From: an uncultured Planctomycetaceae bacterium
GTDB lineage: Bacteria > Planctomycetota > Planctomycetia > Pirellulales > UBA1268
Reading direction: 5' to 3'
DNA: 22,724 bases
Assembly (NCBI GenBank): GCA_903885855.1
Contig: CAISKG010000270.1
Coordinates: forward strand, 1-22,724
Both the position numbers and the translations under genes were made by a program. The notes below the pieces were generated by a model. The model made no database searches, was not told where the DNA came from, and was given only the letters and a program-made list of their open reading frames with translations. Shown here piece by piece: positions 14,202-21,878 of this stretch; the stretch's first letter is position 1; each line of letters opens with the position of its first letter.

Positions 14202-15412
14202 TGCACGACCTCCTCCCTGGCCCAGGAATCGAGTCGACGGATGTCGTCGAGCGACGGAGCGGCACGGAACTCGTGCCGGTCGAGGATCCGGGCGCAGACC
14301 TCGGCGATGTCGGTGAAGCGCAGGCTGCCGGCGAGGAACGCCCCCACCGCCACCTCGTTGGCGGCGTTGAGCACCGCGCCGGCGGTGCCGCCGCGGCGGG
14401 CGGCCTCGTGGCCGAGGCGCACCGCGGGGAAGCGGCGCGGGTCGGGGGGCTCGAACTCGAGGCGCAGCCCCTGCGCCAGATCGAGCCGGCGCGCGGGGCC
14501 GTCGTGGCGCCTGGGATAGGACAGCGCGTACTGGATGGGGAGGCGCATGTCGGGGGGGCCGAGCTGCGCGACGACCGAGCCGTCGACGAACTCGACCATC
14601 GAATGGACGATCGACTGCGGGTGGACGACGACGTCGAGCTGCTCCGGCGCCAGGTCGAACAGCCACCGCGCCTCCACCAGCTCCAGCGCCTTGTTCATCA
14701 TGGTGGCGGAATCGACCGTGATCTTGGGCCCCATCGACCAGGTCGGATGGCGCAGCGCCTCCTCGGGCGTGACCGCGGCGAGCGTCTCCGCCGCCCGGGT
14801 GCGGAAGGGCCCGCCACTGGCGGTGAGGATCACGCGCACCACCTCGTCGCTGCCCCCGGAGCGCAGCGCCTGGTGGATCGCCGAGTGCTCGCTGTCCACC
14901 GGGACGAGCGCCGCCCCGCGCTCGGCCGCCAGCCGGGTGACCAGCGGCCCGGCCATGACGAGCGTCTCCTTGTTGGCCAGGGCCACCGTCTTCCCGGCGT
15001 CGAGGGCCGCCCAGGTGCTCCGCAGCCCGGCGGCGCCGACGATCGCCGACACGACGCGGTCGATGCCGGGGCCGCGGAGAAGCTCGTCGAGGGCGTCGGG
15101 GCCGACGGCGAGGCGCGTGCCGGCGGGGAGGGCGGTCGCCCCCACGGTGGCCGCGGCGCCGGGGTCGGTGATCACGACCCACTCGGGACGGTGGAGGCGC
15201 GCCTGCTCGAGGAGCGCCGCCACGCTCGTGTGCGCGGCCAGCAGGGCCGCGCGGTAGCGCCCCCCGGAAGCGGCGATCACGTCGAGCGTGCTGGTGCCGA
15301 TGCTCCCCGTCGAGCCGAGGACCGCCACCGCCAGGGTGCCACCGGCCCCGGCGGGGCGGGGGGCGTCGCACGGGGCGGGCTGGACGGGCGACGGCGGGGG
15401 GGTGGGGGCCAT
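14186..15412 (-). CDS. dxr: 1-deoxy-D-xylulose-5-phosphate reductoisomerase (MEP isoprenoid pathway)
   Basis: A 408-residue cytoplasmic enzyme that converts DXP to 2-C-methyl-D-erythritol 4-phosphate with NADPH and a divalent metal, the committed step of the MEP pathway. The motifs are complete. NADPH-binding G33-S-T-G-S-I-G39 and A146-N-K-E-T150 are present. The metal ligands are D173 and E175 in V-D-S-E-H-S-A-I, with the third acidic ligand in the N-K-A-L-E-L-V-E region. The flexible loop H-P-x-W-S-M-G-x-K-I-T-V-D-S-A-T-M-M-N-K covers about 222-241, and H264-P-Q-S-I-V-H follows. Length is standard apart from about 25 extra Pro/Ala-rich N-terminal residues from the ATG at 15412. rseP overlaps its last 16 bp. 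It is divergent from ftsH across a 182-bp gap with candidate promoters for both. Confidence 0.97.
   Translation of the reverse strand: MAPTPPPSPVQPAPCDAPRPAGAGGTLAVAVLGSTGSIGTSTLDVIAASGGRYRAALLAAHTSVAALLEQARLHRPEWVVITDPGAAATVGATALPAGTRLAVGPDALDELLRGPGIDRVVSAIVGAAGLRSTWAALDAGKTVALANKETLVMAGPLVTRLAAERGAALVPVDSEHSAIHQALRSGGSDEVVRVILTASGGPFRTRAAETLAAVTPEEALRHPTWSMGPKITVDSATMMNKALELVEARWLFDLAPEQLDVVVHPQSIVHSMVEFVDGSVVAQLGPPDMRLPIQYALSYPRRHDGPARRLDLAQGLRLEFEPPDPRRFPAVRLGHEAARRGGTAGAVLNAANEVAVGAFLAGSLRFTDIAEVCARILDRHEFRAAPSLDDIRRLDSWAREEVVQWSRS
14209..14217 (-). promoter_or_regulatory. Strong Shine-Dalgarno within dxr that sets the rseP GTG start
   Basis: GGGAGGAGG on the minus strand, 7 nt before GTG 14201. 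It lies within the last codons of dxr (Arg-Glu-Glu). It supports a start that a reader looking for ATG would miss and indicates translational coupling of dxr and rseP. Confidence 0.75.
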
Positions 15413-15471
15413 GCGGATCGATGCTTGCCGGGATGGGCGGCGCCGTCGGACGCCCCTGCCGTGGACGCCGA

Positions 15472-15477
15472 ATAATA
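15472..15477 (-). promoter_or_regulatory. Candidate -10 of the dxr promoter
   Basis: TATTAT on the minus strand (5 of 6 to consensus), 60 bp upstream of the dxr ATG. A weak -35 (TGGAAG) sits 17 bp further upstream. It is the most AT-rich spot in the divergent gap. Confidence 0.45.
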
Positions 15478-15480
15478 GGC

Positions 15481-15508
15481 CTTCGGCCCGGGGACTTCCA
15501 TGCCGAAG
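15481..15508. promoter_or_regulatory. Inverted repeat CTTCGGC-N14-GCCGAAG, candidate operator between dxr and ftsH
   Basis: Perfect 7-bp arms at 15481-15487 and 15502-15508 are spaced 21 bp centre to centre, i.e. two helical turns, as expected for a dimeric DNA-binding protein on one face. It covers the -35 side of the candidate dxr promoter and lies upstream of the ftsH promoter. It could alternatively be an RNA hairpin in a leader. No regulator is assigned. Confidence 0.35.
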
Positions 15509-15526
15509 CGACGCCGCGACCGTTCG

Positions 15527-15555
15527 TTGTCTCGGTCAGGGGGCGGGTTTACGAT
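15527..15555 (+). promoter_or_regulatory. Candidate sigma-70 promoter for ftsH
   Basis: TTGTCT (15527-15532) and TACGAT (15550-15555) with a 17-bp spacer, each 4 of 6 to consensus. The predicted start is near 15562, about 33 nt before the ATG at 15595. The -35 resembles the one proposed for sixA (TTGTCC). Confidence 0.4.
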
Positions 15556-15594
15556 TGACCGGCTTTCTTCCCCACGGGCCCCGGCGAGAGATCC

Positions 15595-17733
15595 ATGCCC
15601 AAGAAACGGGACCTCCCCAAGCGGCAGGCCGACCGCAAGTCGCCCTTCGGCGGTGCGAACCTGGTGCTGTCGCTGGTGGCCATCGCGGTGGCCGGCCTGT
15701 TCGCGATGAGCCTCCTGGCCACCCAGCCGGAACTCGAGCTCTCCTACAGCGACCTGGAAACGCTGATCCGCGCCTCGGGGCCGCGCGGCGGACCGCGCGA
15801 CGCGGCCCGGCCGGGGCAGGCCGAAGGCGAGGCGCCCGCGCCGGCCGGCTTCGTCGAGGTCATCGAGCCGCGCCCCTTCGACGGCGGCCCCGAGTCGCGC
15901 GTGGCGGTGCGCTACGGCGAGCTCGGCGACGTCGTGATCGGGGCCTACGCCGTCACCGGGTCGGTGCGGCGGCTCGACCCCCCCGACCCGTCGGTGGTGC
16001 GCATCGAAGACTCCGGCAAGCGCCGCTTCCGGACGGCGAAACTCCCCAGCGAGAACTCCGAGGGGCGGCTCTCGCAGCTCCTCGCCGAGCACGGCGTGCC
16101 CTACCGCTACGAGGAGGCGCCGGGGCCGTGGAAGAACTGGCTGCCGATGGTCCTGCTCACCGGGCTGTTCGTGCTGCTGTTCTTCACCATGATCAAGCGC
16201 CTCGGCGGCGCCGGCAGCCCGATGGCCTTCGGCCGCAGCCGCGGCAAGCAGTACGCGCAGGAGGACCTGGGCATCACCTTCGAGGACGTGGCCGGGATCG
16301 ACGAGGCCGTCGAGGAGCTGCGCGAGGTGGTGGAGTTCCTGCGCAATCCGGAGAAATACCAGGCCCTCGGCGGCCACATCCCCAAGGGGGTGCTCCTGGT
16401 GGGGCCGCCGGGCACGGGCAAGACCCTCCTGGCCAAGGCCATCGCGGGCGAGGCGGGGGTGCCGTTCTTCGGCCTCTCGGGCAGCGACTTCGTGGAGATG
16501 TTCGTCGGCGTCGGCGCCGCCCGCGTGCGCGACATGTTCCAGCAGGCGGAGGCCAAGGCCCCCTGCATCATCTTCATCGACGAGCTCGACGCGCTGGGCA
16601 AGACCCGCGGCACGAGCGTGGTCGGCGGCCACGACGAGCGCGAGCAGACGCTCAACGCGCTGCTGGTGGAGATGGACGGCTTCGGGAGCAACAGCGGCGT
16701 GATCGTGATGGCCGCCACCAACCGCCCCGAGACGCTCGATCCCGCGCTCCTCCGCCCCGGCCGCTTCGACCGCCATGTCCTCGTCGACCGTCCCGACGTC
16801 CGCGGCCGCGAGGCCATCCTGCGCGTCCACGTGGCCGACGTGAAGATCGACCCCACCGTGAATCTCGAGCAGGTGGCCCGGATCACCTCCGGCTTCTGCG
16901 GCGCCGATCTGGCCAATCTCGTCAACGAGGCGGCGCTGCTGGCGGCGCGGAACGACAAGACCTCGGTGGGGATGGAGGAATTCAACGAGGGCGTGGAGCG
17001 GGTCACGGCGGGCCTGGAGAAGAAGAAGCGCGTCCTCCAGGAGGACGAGAAGCGCCGCGTCGCCTACCACGAGGCCGCCCACGCGCTGGTCGCCTACTCG
17101 CTCCCCGACACCGATCCCGTGCACAAGGTGTCGATCATCCCGCGGGGTCTCGCGGCCCTGGGCTACACGATGCAGCGTGCCGAGGACGACCGCTACCTCC
17201 TCACCCAGAGCGAGCTCGAGAGCCGGATCCAGGTGCTCCTCGGCGGCACGATCGCCGAGGAGATGGTGTATGCCGACGTCTCCACCGGGGCCCAGAACGA
17301 CCTCGAGCGGGCCAGCGAGATCGCCCGGGCGATGGTCATGGAATACGGCATGAGCCGCCTCGGGCGGGTGAATTTCCGCGAGAGCAACCGCTCGCCGTTC
17401 CTGGCCGGCGCCGGCGGCGAGATGGCGTCGGCGCGGTCGCACAGCGAGGCCACCGCCCGGGAGATCGACCAGGAGGTGAAGCGGATCATCGACCAGGCGA
17501 TCGAGCGCGTGCGGCGGATCCTCGAGTCGCGGCGCGGCGCCCTCGAGGCCATCGCCCGGAAGCTGATGGAGACGGAGGTCATCGACGGCGCGGAGCTGCG
17601 CGGGCTCGTGGAGGCCTCCGTGGAGGCTCCCCAGCTCGCCCCGGGAACCGACGCCGAGCCCCGCTCGCCGCGCCACGAGGGCCGGGGCGAGGTCGAGCCC
17701 CACCTCCCGCCGGGCGAGGCCTCCAAGGCCTGA
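15595..17733 (+). CDS. ftsH: ATP-dependent membrane zinc protease FtsH
   Basis: A 712-residue inner-membrane AAA+ protease that degrades misassembled membrane proteins and regulators such as LpxC. It has TM1 (about 22-42), a periplasmic domain (about 43-180) and TM2 (about 182-200). The AAA module contains Walker A G270-P-P-G-T-G-K-T277, pore loop F-V-G-V (303-306), Walker B I-I-F-I-D-E (325-330) and the second region of homology A-T-N-R-P-E-x-L-D-P-A-L-L-R-P-G-R-F-D-R. The protease domain has H492-E-A-A-H496 and the third ligand D569 in S-T-G-A-Q-N-D-L. The C-terminal tail (about 680-712) is Pro/Glu/Ala-rich and likely disordered. The periplasmic domain is larger than in E. coli FtsH and has a Gly/Pro/Ala-rich insert at about 62-85. 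It is divergent from dxr-rseP, so the two major membrane proteases share one control region. Confidence 0.97.
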   Translation: MPKKRDLPKRQADRKSPFGGANLVLSLVAIAVAGLFAMSLLATQPELELSYSDLETLIRASGPRGGPRDAARPGQAEGEAPAPAGFVEVIEPRPFDGGPESRVAVRYGELGDVVIGAYAVTGSVRRLDPPDPSVVRIEDSGKRRFRTAKLPSENSEGRLSQLLAEHGVPYRYEEAPGPWKNWLPMVLLTGLFVLLFFTMIKRLGGAGSPMAFGRSRGKQYAQEDLGITFEDVAGIDEAVEELREVVEFLRNPEKYQALGGHIPKGVLLVGPPGTGKTLLAKAIAGEAGVPFFGLSGSDFVEMFVGVGAARVRDMFQQAEAKAPCIIFIDELDALGKTRGTSVVGGHDEREQTLNALLVEMDGFGSNSGVIVMAATNRPETLDPALLRPGRFDRHVLVDRPDVRGREAILRVHVADVKIDPTVNLEQVARITSGFCGADLANLVNEAALLAARNDKTSVGMEEFNEGVERVTAGLEKKKRVLQEDEKRRVAYHEAAHALVAYSLPDTDPVHKVSIIPRGLAALGYTMQRAEDDRYLLTQSELESRIQVLLGGTIAEEMVYADVSTGAQNDLERASEIARAMVMEYGMSRLGRVNFRESNRSPFLAGAGGEMASARSHSEATAREIDQEVKRIIDQAIERVRRILESRRGALEAIARKLMETEVIDGAELRGLVEASVEAPQLAPGTDAEPRSPRHEGRGEVEPHLPPGEASKA

Positions 17734-17937
17734 GTGCCGCCGGCCGAGGCCCGCCCCCCCGTCACGACCGGCACCGCCGGCACTCCCGGTGGCCGGCTCG
17801 TCTCCCTCCCGGCCGCGTGCCGATGGAGCCCGGGAGCGGGTGCCCTCGCGACCGCGGCTTCGCTCGCGCACGCGCATCCCCTGCCCGCCGGCGTCGGCGG
17901 ATCGGGGCGGCAGCCGCCCTCTCCGGGAATCGAGCCC

Positions 17938-18183
17938 ATGTGGAAGAGCGTCTTTCTGGCCCTCGGCGTGTTCGCCTGCGTGGTGGGCGCCGAACTGCTC
18001 CTCATCGACTCCGCGATGATCAAGACCATCGACGGCGCCGGGCCGGCCAAGACCTTCACCGCCCCCGACTGGGCCCCCTGGGCGCTGGTGTCGATGGGGG
18101 CGATCACGATCCTCCACTTCGGCACGGGCGCCGGGTCGGCCTCGGCGCCGAAGATGACGCCGCCGCGCCTCGGGCACCCCTGA
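17938..18183 (+). CDS. Small two-helix membrane protein, conserved-hypothetical type
   Basis: An 81-residue protein starting M-W-K-S-V-F-L-A-L-G-V-F. Two membrane helices are predicted, about residues 4-23 and 48-64, joined by a loop with I-K-T and a P-D-W-A-P-W element. There is no enzyme motif. An in-frame GTG at 17734, directly after the ftsH stop, would add 68 low-complexity residues; the ATG at 17938 puts the first helix at the N-terminus and is preferred. I recall proteins starting in a similar way from other planctomycetes but cannot verify it here. It lies 204 bp downstream of ftsH on the same strand. Its TGA stop is also the first three bases of the tandem repeat array that follows. 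Function unknown; a small membrane partner of FtsH is possible but unsupported beyond position. Confidence 0.7.
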   Translation: MWKSVFLALGVFACVVGAELLLIDSAMIKTIDGAGPAKTFTAPDWAPWALVSMGAITILHFGTGAGSASAPKMTPPRLGHP

Positions 18184-18390
18184 CGGTCCTGGGTGACCGT
18201 CCTAGACCTGACAGTCCTGGGAGACCGTCCGATGCCTGACGGTCCTGGGAGACCGTCCTAGACCTGACGGTCCTGGGAGACCGTCCTAGGCCTGACGGTC
18301 CTGGGAGACCGTCCGATGCCTGACGGTCCTGGGTGACCGTCCGATGCCTGACGGTCCTGGGTGACCGTCCTAGACCTGACGGTCCTGGGG
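18181..18390. repeat. 28-bp tandem hairpin repeat array (7 full units plus a half unit)
   Basis: Full units start at 18181, 18209, 18237, 18265, 18293, 18321 and 18349, and a 14-bp partial unit starts at 18377. Each unit is T, left arm GACGGTC, a 6-nt loop CTGGG(T/A), right arm GACCGTC, and a 7-nt linker that is CTAGACC (units 1, 3, 7), CGATGCC (2, 5, 6) or CTAGGCC (4). The arms are exact reverse complements except in unit 2 (GACAGTC). Because arms alternate, a right arm can also pair with the next left arm across 8 nt, so two folding registers exist. The array fills the 221-bp convergent gap between the small membrane protein and the sigma-54 activator. It has no unique spacers, so it is not CRISPR. 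It may be a bidirectional terminator, a REP/BIME-like element, or a protein-binding array. Confidence 0.95.
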
Positions 18391-18404
18391 ACACACGGGC
18401 GGGG

Positions 18405-19457
<1,053 letters not shown>

Positions 19458-19877
19458 GCCTTGGTGCCGCCTGCCTGGTGCAGACGGCCCGACCGCGTTT
19501 TTCCGAGGAACCCCTGAATCCCTCGGAGCACGGGCCGCTGCTCTATTCGTAGCGACCCGGTCAACCATCCGTGACTGCCCGAGATCGTAGCGCCCCGGGC
19601 GAAAACCCTCCAAGCCTCCCCAGGCCGGACCCGCGTTTTTGCCGCGAAAAACGGGTTTCCCCCGGTCGCCGGAGGGCGTCGGAAGGGTGCCTGCAGGGAA
19701 GCCGACGCCCACGCCGCACCCCGGGCCCGGACGCGCCGCTGAGCGACGCGTGCCCCGCTGGAGAGCCCGTTGGGCGGGATGAACCGCGAGCGGGCGGCTG
19801 TCGAAACCGTCATCCCTGACGCCGCGCGCGGACAGTTGGGAAACCGCGCGCGGCGGGCCGGGCCCGAAGGCGGGCCG
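19458..19877. other. 420-bp non-coding gap upstream of the sigma-54 activator
   Basis: No convincing gene. It holds two similar AT-rich elements embedded in GC-rich DNA: GGCC-CGA-CCGCGTTTTT at 19486-19502 and GGCC-GGAC-CCGCGTTTTT at 19623-19640. Each overlaps or abuts an inverted repeat. The first lies next to TCCGAGG/CCTCGGA (19502-19508 and 19521-19527, 12-nt loop), and the second is part of CGTTTTT-GCCGCG-AAAAACG (19634-19653). The remaining segment toward 19877 carries the terminator-like stem listed separately. The promoter of the activator gene probably lies in this gap. On the minus strand a TTGACC (19557-19562) is visible, but no good -10 lies 17 bp from it. Confidence 0.5.
19820..19855 (-). 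terminator. 12-bp perfect stem after the methyltransferase gene
   Basis: CGCCGCGCGCGG (19820-19831) and CCGCGCGCGGCG (19844-19855) are exact reverse complements around a 12-nt loop, starting 22 bp past the methyltransferase stop on the minus strand. There is no U-tract. A probable transcription end or mRNA 3' stabiliser. Confidence 0.5.
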
Positions 19878-20888
19878 CTACCGAGCGGCCGCGTCGTCTT
19901 CGTCGCCGAAGAAGAGCAGGTGCTGCCACGGCAGCCGCTCGAACTCGCGCACGAGGCGGAAGCCCGCCGGCTCGAGCTCCGCGCGGACCTGCGCCTTGGT
20001 CATCTTGTGGAGCGGCTTGATGGGCACGGCGGGATCCTCGCCGCGGAACTCGACCAGCGCCACGCGACCGCCGGGGGCGAGGCTCTCGCGGATCCGGGCG
20101 AGCATCGCCTCGGGATGGGAAAACTCGTGGTACACGTCCACGCACAGGACGAGGTCGATCTCCCCCTCGGGCAGGCGCGGATCGATCGGTGAGCCGAGGA
20201 TCAGGCGGATGTTGTCGATCCGCTCCTGGGCGGCCCGGCGCGACAGCATCCGCAGCATCTCCGGCTGGATGTCGACGGCGTACACGAGCCCCTCGGGGCC
20301 GACGCGGCGGGCCATCTCGAGCGTGTAGAAGCCGTTGCCGGCGCCGAGATCGCAGAGCGTCTGCCCGGGGCGGATCTCGAGCGCGTCGAGCATCTGCCGG
20401 CAGTCCTCCTCGCGCTGCCGGCTCTCGCGCACCAGCCACGGTGCGCCGGTGTAGTGCATCGTCTGCGCGATCTCGCGCCCCATGTGGAAGGGGGCGGCCG
20501 GCGGGATGCGCTGGCTTCGATCGATCTTCATGTCGATCGGGAGAAGCCCGGAACGTCGGGGCGGCGGCTTGACGCGCGCCCGCCCCGCGGCGGGCGCGGC
20601 GGCCTCGTCGTCGTCGCCCGCGTCGTCCCCCTCGCCGGCGTCGGTCTCGCCGTAGGGATCGGCGTCCATCAGCTCCTCGACGGGCACGTCGGCGGGATCC
20701 TCGCCGGCCGTCGCCGGGGGATCGGCCACGGCCGTGTCGGGCGACTGGCCGCGGGCGGTCTGCGGGGGGGCGATGGCCGCCGTCGCCATCACGAGCAGCA
20801 CCCCGAGGAGCCGACCGGCACGCACGGCCCGGACGCCGCGGGGAGCGACGGGAACCGGCCCGGTGGGGATGCGCGGAGGGCTGGGCAT
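19878..20888 (-). CDS. Apparently exported class I SAM-methyltransferase-fold protein
   Basis: A 336-residue protein. Residues 1-47 look like a signal peptide: arginines at 17-26, hydrophobic core L-L-G-V-L-L-V-M-A-T-A-A-I-A at about 27-40, and A-R-G near 45-47. A Pro/Asp/Glu-rich acidic linker follows (about 48-100). The catalytic-type domain starts near 130. It has motif I C-D180-L-G-A-G-N-G-F-Y-T (179-189), the post-I acidic residue in A-V-D206-I-Q-P-E-M, and D-V-Y-H-E-F (251-256). The C-terminal half, with G-F near 309-310, is that of the UbiE/Methyltransf_11 type. SAM is not known to be available in the periplasm, so either the N-terminus anchors it facing the cytoplasm or the fold has another use. 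It follows lpxI by 29 bp and may belong to the lpxD-lpxI unit, though a candidate promoter overlaps the lpxI end. Confidence 0.82.
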   Translation of the reverse strand: MPSPPRIPTGPVPVAPRGVRAVRAGRLLGVLLVMATAAIAPPQTARGQSPDTAVADPPATAGEDPADVPVEELMDADPYGETDAGEGDDAGDDDEAAAPAAGRARVKPPPRRSGLLPIDMKIDRSQRIPPAAPFHMGREIAQTMHYTGAPWLVRESRQREEDCRQMLDALEIRPGQTLCDLGAGNGFYTLEMARRVGPEGLVYAVDIQPEMLRMLSRRAAQERIDNIRLILGSPIDPRLPEGEIDLVLCVDVYHEFSHPEAMLARIRESLAPGGRVALVEFRGEDPAVPIKPLHKMTKAQVRAELEPAGFRLVREFERLPWQHLLFFGDEDDAAAR

Positions 20889-20894
20889 GGCCAC

Positions 20895-20900
20895 AGTATA
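20895..20900 (-). promoter_or_regulatory. Candidate -10 (TATACT) directly before the methyltransferase start
   Basis: TATACT on the minus strand matches the -10 consensus at 5 of 6 positions and ends 6 nt before the ATG at 20888. Transcription would then start at or near the A of ATG, giving a leaderless mRNA. A weak -35-like CTGACG lies 15 bp upstream. There is no Shine-Dalgarno, in keeping with this. Confidence 0.35.
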
Positions 20901-20917
20901 CGCCTCGGCCCGGCTCG

Positions 20918-21847
20918 TCAGGCGGCGCGCCGGGGCGATTCGGCCGCCGGGGCCGAGACCGCGTCGGCCACGAGGCTCGTGATCGTGATGCCCTGGGCCT
21001 CGGCGAAGGCCCGCAGTGCATCCCCGTCGACGAGGATCGTCCGGCCGGCCTCGATCGCCAGGACGCGCGCCTGCGCGGCCGCGAGTGAGCGGAGCGTTCC
21101 CACGCCGACGGTCGGCATGTCGAAGCGCAGGTCCTGACGGGGCTTGGCGACCTTCACCACCACCATCCCCCCCGCCCCGCACAACTCGCCCGCGCGGCGG
21201 ATGCAGGCATCGGTGCCCTCGATCGCCTCCAGGGCCAGCGGGGCCCGGTTGCGCACCACGACGGTCTGGCCGATGTCGTGCGCCCCGAGCTCCTTGGCGA
21301 GGCGCCACCCGAAGGCCACGTCGGCCTCCTCCGACGCCGAGAGCGGCGGGCCGGCGAGACGGCCGGGGAGGGCGAGCAATTCCGGGGCGAAGTCCGTGGC
21401 GGGGCAGATGCGGATCCCGGCGGCGTCGAAGGCGGCGGCGATCGCGCCGAGCAGCGAGTCGTCGCGGTTGTCGCGCCGCCGGCTCACGAAATGGGGCCAG
21501 AAGGTCTTGAGGCCGGTCCAGTCGGGAAGGTGATGGAGCCAGGCACCGCGGGCGAAGATCGTGGTCTTGTGGATCTTGCCCGCCATGGTGGCCCGACGCG
21601 CCTCCGCGCGGCGGAAGAAGGCGACCGCGGCACCGATCTCCGCCACGCCGACGGTCCCGTAGACGTCGGCGAGCGGCTCGAGATCGGCGTCGGCGTGTCC
21701 ACGGATGGAGAGCACGGCCGTGCGGCCGCCGTGGCGGCGCACCGCCTCGGCGATCATCACCGGATAGCGTCCCCATCCGGCGAGGATCCCGATCGTCTCG
21801 CCGTCGAGCGACGCGGAAGCGGCGGGGTGGGCGGGCGTGGTGTTCAT
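20918..21847 (-). CDS. lpxI: LpxI-type UDP-2,3-diacylglucosamine pyrophosphatase (lipid A synthesis)
   Basis: A 309-residue LpxI (formerly DUF1009) protein. LpxI hydrolyses UDP-2,3-diacylglucosamine to lipid X and UMP, replacing LpxH in many non-enterobacteria. The N-terminal domain has I-G-I-L-A-G-W-G-R-Y-P-V-M-I-A (about 18-33). Middle motifs are G-K-I-H-K-T-T-I-F (about 90-98) and R-D-D-S-L-L-G-A-I-A (128-137). The C-terminal catalytic domain has G-Q-T-V-V-V-R-N, A-I-E-G-T-D213-A-C-I-R-R-A-G, and K-V-A-K-P-x-Q-D-L-R-F-D-M-P-T-V-G. D213 probably corresponds to the catalytic aspartate described for Caulobacter LpxI. The start at 21847 is preferred over 21907, which would overlap lpxD. It lies 31 bp after lpxD, so the two lipid A genes are probably co-transcribed. 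Confidence 0.92.
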   Translation of the reverse strand: MNTTPAHPAASASLDGETIGILAGWGRYPVMIAEAVRRHGGRTAVLSIRGHADADLEPLADVYGTVGVAEIGAAVAFFRRAEARRATMAGKIHKTTIFARGAWLHHLPDWTGLKTFWPHFVSRRRDNRDDSLLGAIAAAFDAAGIRICPATDFAPELLALPGRLAGPPLSASEEADVAFGWRLAKELGAHDIGQTVVVRNRAPLALEAIEGTDACIRRAGELCGAGGMVVVKVAKPRQDLRFDMPTVGVGTLRSLAAAQARVLAIEAGRTILVDGDALRAFAEAQGITITSLVADAVSAPAAESPRRAA

Positions 21848-21878
21848 GGCGGGGAAGCGGCGGCTCGGCTGCGGCGGA

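Noticed and set aside
15500..15709. Small basic plus-strand frame starting upstream of ftsH
   Set aside because: It overlaps the ftsH promoter and coding start in another frame and has no family features.
17734..17937. GTG-started N-terminal extension of the small membrane protein, directly after ftsH
   Set aside because: It adds 68 low-complexity residues before a well-formed N-terminal membrane helix; the ATG at 17938 is more credible.
15277..18239. Two frames of about 970 codons, one on each strand, covering ftsH
   Set aside because: Both are shadows of ftsH, whose own frame contains all AAA+ and HEAAH motifs.
18181..18390. CRISPR array
   Set aside because: The period is 28 bp with no unique spacers. 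The variable linkers are 7 nt and come in only three types, and there are no cas genes.
18104..18394. A 96-codon minus-strand frame through the repeat array, encoding a repeated peptide
   Set aside because: The 28-bp unit is not a multiple of three, so all three frames are read in turn; the frame is open by chance and extends into the small membrane protein gene.
19458..19712. Longer N-terminus for the sigma-54 activator
   Set aside because: The 85 extra residues match no sensor domain and cover the AT-rich repeated elements that look regulatory.
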